Under the pieces are notes generated by a model, which was not told the DNA's origin, ran no database searches, and saw only the letters and a program-made list of their open reading frames with translations. A stretch of DNA of 64,000 nt from Streptomyces lanatus (lineage in GTDB: Bacteria; Actinomycetota; Actinomycetes; Streptomycetales; Streptomycetaceae), in NCBI RefSeq assembly GCF_014655715.1, contig NZ_BNBM01000028.1, positions 1-64,000 of the forward strand, read 5' to 3'. Positions 62,359 to 64,000 of this stretch are shown piece after piece (within the stretch, counting starts at the first letter, position 1; every line of letters begins with the position of its first letter). A program made the position numbers and the translations under genes.

Positions 62359-63108
62359 ATGTTGCTCAAGGACAAGGTCACGGTGGTCTACGGCGCGGGT
62401 GGCGCCATCGGCGGTGCGGCGGCCCGCGCCTTCGCCCGCGAGGGGGCGCGGGTCTTCCTCGCCGGGCGCGGCGCGGCCCCGCTGGACAGGCTCGCCGAGG
62501 ATATTCGTGCCGCGGGCGGCGAGGCGGAGACCTCCGTGGTCGACGCACGGGAGGAAGCGGCTGTGGACGCCTTCGTCGACGGTGTCGCCGCCCGGGCGGG
62601 GCGGGTCGACGTCTCGTTCAACGCCATCGGTTACGGGGATGTCCAGAAACCGCTGATGGAGATCTCGGAGGAGGATTTCCTGCAGCCCATCGTGACCGCG
62701 ATGCGCTCGCAGTTCCTGACGACCCGGGCGGCGGCCCGGCACATGATCGCCCGTGGTTCGGGGGTGATCCTCGCCTTCGGTGGCGGTGGCCCGCAGACGC
62801 TGCCCGGCCTCGGCGGTTTCAAGGTCGCGCTGGACGCGCTGGAGGGGTTGCGCCGCCAGTGGGCGATCGAGCTGGGCCCGCACGGCATCCGGGTCGTGAC
62901 CCTGAAGTCCGGCGGTGTGCCGGAATCGCTGCCGTCCGGGTTCCCCGGTGCGGAGGCCATCGCCGACAGCCTGGTCGGCGCTACGCAGCTCGGCCGGGCC
63001 GCGACCCTCGCGGACGTCGGCGACGTGGCCGCCTTCGTCGCCTCCGACCGGGCCCGCACGCTCACCGCGACGGATGTGAACATCTCCTGCGGCGCGATCG
63101 TGGACTGA
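62359..63108 (+). CDS. SDR family protein lacking the catalytic Tyr
   Basis: 249 residues. The cofactor motif GAGGAIGGAAARAF and the DVSFNAIGYGDVQ and ITLKSGGVPES-like segments place it in the SDR family. At the catalytic site the usual Y-x-x-x-K is GLGGFK, with Leu at the Tyr position while Lys is retained. It may be inactive as an oxidoreductase or use a different mechanism. GGAG lies 8 nt before the ATG. Confidence 0.85.
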   Translation: MLLKDKVTVVYGAGGAIGGAAARAFAREGARVFLAGRGAAPLDRLAEDIRAAGGEAETSVVDAREEAAVDAFVDGVAARAGRVDVSFNAIGYGDVQKPLMEISEEDFLQPIVTAMRSQFLTTRAAARHMIARGSGVILAFGGGGPQTLPGLGGFKVALDALEGLRRQWAIELGPHGIRVVTLKSGGVPESLPSGFPGAEAIADSLVGATQLGRAATLADVGDVAAFVASDRARTLTATDVNISCGAIVD

Positions 63109-63148
63109 GCCGCGGCGGCTCCTCGGCAGGGGTTCGGTGGACGTGCGA

Positions 63149-63181
63149 GGGCCCGGACCGGGAAGTCCGGTCCGGGCCCTT
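63149..63181. terminator. Bidirectional terminator
   Basis: AGGGCCCGGACCGG at 63149-63162 and its complement at 63168-63181 form a perfect 14-bp stem with a 5-nt loop, followed by TT. It lies between the convergent SDR and surface-protein genes and could serve both. Confidence 0.8.
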
Positions 63182-63208
63182 GCGCGACGTCAGCGCCTCA
63201 GGCGCCGT

Positions 63209-64000
63209 TCATCGGCGGGCGCTGCGCCTGCCGCGGATCAGCAGCAGGAGGCCGCCCATGAGGAGGACGGCGCCGGCCATGGCCGGCCACAGGGTGGTAC
63301 CCGTCTCGGCCAGGTTGCCGCCCTGGGCCTGCGGCTTCGTCCCCAGGCTGTCCTCGGTGTCGTCGCCGACACCGGCGGGCTGGGTCTGCTGGGCGTTGCC
63401 CGACGTGTTCGCGTCGTCGTCGCCGGAGCCGCCCTGTGCCTGACCGTTGTCGGCGTCGGCCGACGGGGTGCCGTACGACTTGGGCGCCACCGTGCTCGAC
63501 ACGGTGGGCTTGTCGTCGTCAGCCGGGTCGGTGGCGGGTGCCTCGTCACCGGGCTCGTCGTTCGCGGGGGCCTCGGTGGCCGGGTCCTCGGTGGCCGGGT
63601 CCTCGGTCGCGGGAGCCTCGGTCGCCGGGTCGTCGTTGGCCGGCGGGTCCGTCTGCTCGTCGCCTCCGTTGCCCGGTTCCGGCTTGTCGTCACCGGCCGG
63701 CGGGGTGGTGGGCGCCTCCGTCGGCTCCTCGGTCGGCTCCTCCTGGCCCGGGTCGCCGCCCTGGTCGGCACCCGCGCCGCACTTGCGGCCGTCGTTGATG
63801 CAGTCGACCATCTCGCCCATCAGGTCCTCGCTGAAGACGTTGATGAAGTCGCCGTGGTCGGTGACCGGCTTGTGCAGCTGCTCCGGGAAGGAGTCCACCG
63901 CGAACAGCGGGGTCGTCTTGCCGCCGTCCTGGAGGCTCGGCGCGTCGACGTCGTACACGATCCGCTGCACCAGCTGCGGAATGGCCTTGAAGCCGTTGGC
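63209..64000 (-). CDS. Sortase-anchored surface protein, C-terminal part
   Basis: The frame runs off the right edge of the window, so only the last 263 residues are seen. It ends with LAETGTTLWPAMAGAVLLMG and a positively charged tail (RGRRSARR): a sortase cell-wall sorting signal with LAETG, the type used by class E sortases in Streptomyces. Before it is a long acidic Pro/Thr/Glu stalk with DPATE repeats. The visible N-terminal part (VYDVDAPSLQDGGKTTPLFA) belongs to an unidentified domain. Confidence 0.85.
   Translation of the reverse strand, partial: ANGFKAIPQLVQRIVYDVDAPSLQDGGKTTPLFAVDSFPEQLHKPVTDHGDFINVFSEDLMGEMVDCINDGRKCGAGADQGGDPGQEEPTEEPTEAPTTPPAGDDKPEPGNGGDEQTDPPANDDPATEAPATEDPATEDPATEAPANDEPGDEAPATDPADDDKPTVSSTVAPKSYGTPSADADNGQAQGGSGDDDANTSGNAQQTQPAGVGDDTEDSLGTKPQAQGGNLAETGTTLWPAMAGAVLLMGGLLLLIRGRRSARR
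63571..63630. repeat. 15-bp tandem repeat in the surface-protein gene
   Basis: Four tandem 15-bp units (63571-63585, 63586-63600, 63601-63615, 63616-63630), the first two identical and the others degenerate. They encode the DPATE pentapeptide repeats of the stalk, which can vary in copy number by slippage. Confidence 0.75.

Noticed and set aside
61462..62883. 473-codon minus-strand frame
   Set aside because: Antisense to the DUF2071 and SDR genes and covering both; no motif.

Overview
The window is high-GC actinobacterial DNA with strong G/C preference at third codon positions, GTG starts and AGGAGG-type ribosome sites. The gene families (BTAD/NB-ARC regulators, XRE proteins with an extracellular tail, a sortase LAETG protein, ECF sigma factors, Fic and SMI1 proteins, DUF4239) indicate a Streptomyces chromosome. 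Insertion-sequence debris, decayed genes and conflict genes mixed with ordinary metabolism suggest an accessory or arm-like region. No rRNA, tRNA or CRISPR array was seen.

Left part (1-10.7 kb): msrA, trxA, a short-chain dehydrogenase, an isolated cytochrome oxidase subunit I, a BTAD/NB-ARC regulator, a TetR regulator and a SigR-like ECF sigma factor. This block lies between two copies of a 30-bp direct repeat (26-55, 8468-8497). Next comes an insertion-sequence graveyard (7.9-9.1 kb): pieces of IS701-, IS5-, IS4- and IS3-type transposases joined end to end, then the C-terminal stump of a Shedu-like (DUF4263) anti-phage nuclease. A complete 876-bp IS5-type element with one nonsense codon follows (9557-10432).

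Middle-left (10.7-25 kb): a methyltransferase, glutamate dehydrogenase, an alpha/beta hydrolase, an acetyltransferase overlapping a secreted I36-like protein, a frameshifted MATE exporter, a Fic-domain protein with an overlapping partner, an SMI1/KNR4 protein, a two-domain VOC protein, a membrane XRE protein and a secreted protein.

Conflict operon A (27918 to 25288, minus strand) holds a trypsin-co-occurring-domain protein (Trypco1/CU044_2847), a trypsin-like protease and a TPR-type third protein, all overlapping. A paralogous operon B lies at 61317 to 56301; there the third protein keeps a related N-terminal TPR region but continues as a BTAD/NB-ARC/TPR STAND protein. Two copies of one core with different third-gene architectures within 36 kb is the most notable feature of the window.

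Central part (28-44.6 kb): decayed genes (hydrolase, TetR, GAF-ANTAR, kinase fragment) around an intact APH(6)-like kinase; an ABC-F ribosome-protection ATPase preceded by a seven-codon leader able to pair with its ribosome site; a secreted metzincin; an ECF sigma factor with a membrane partner; a Na/phosphate symporter family protein; and a five-gene minus-strand operon linking a P-loop ATPase to two solute-binding-type proteins and a DUF4239 membrane protein.

Right part (44.7-64 kb): an operon of MHS-family transporter, two-component system and TAXI solute-binding protein; a frameshifted MFS exporter; two TOBE (molybdate-binding type) proteins; a tautomerase divergent from an XRE regulator across a palindrome; a PfkB kinase with a class II aldolase and divergent TetR; conflict operon B; a DUF2071 protein; an atypical SDR; and the C-terminal end of a sortase-anchored surface protein that runs off the window.
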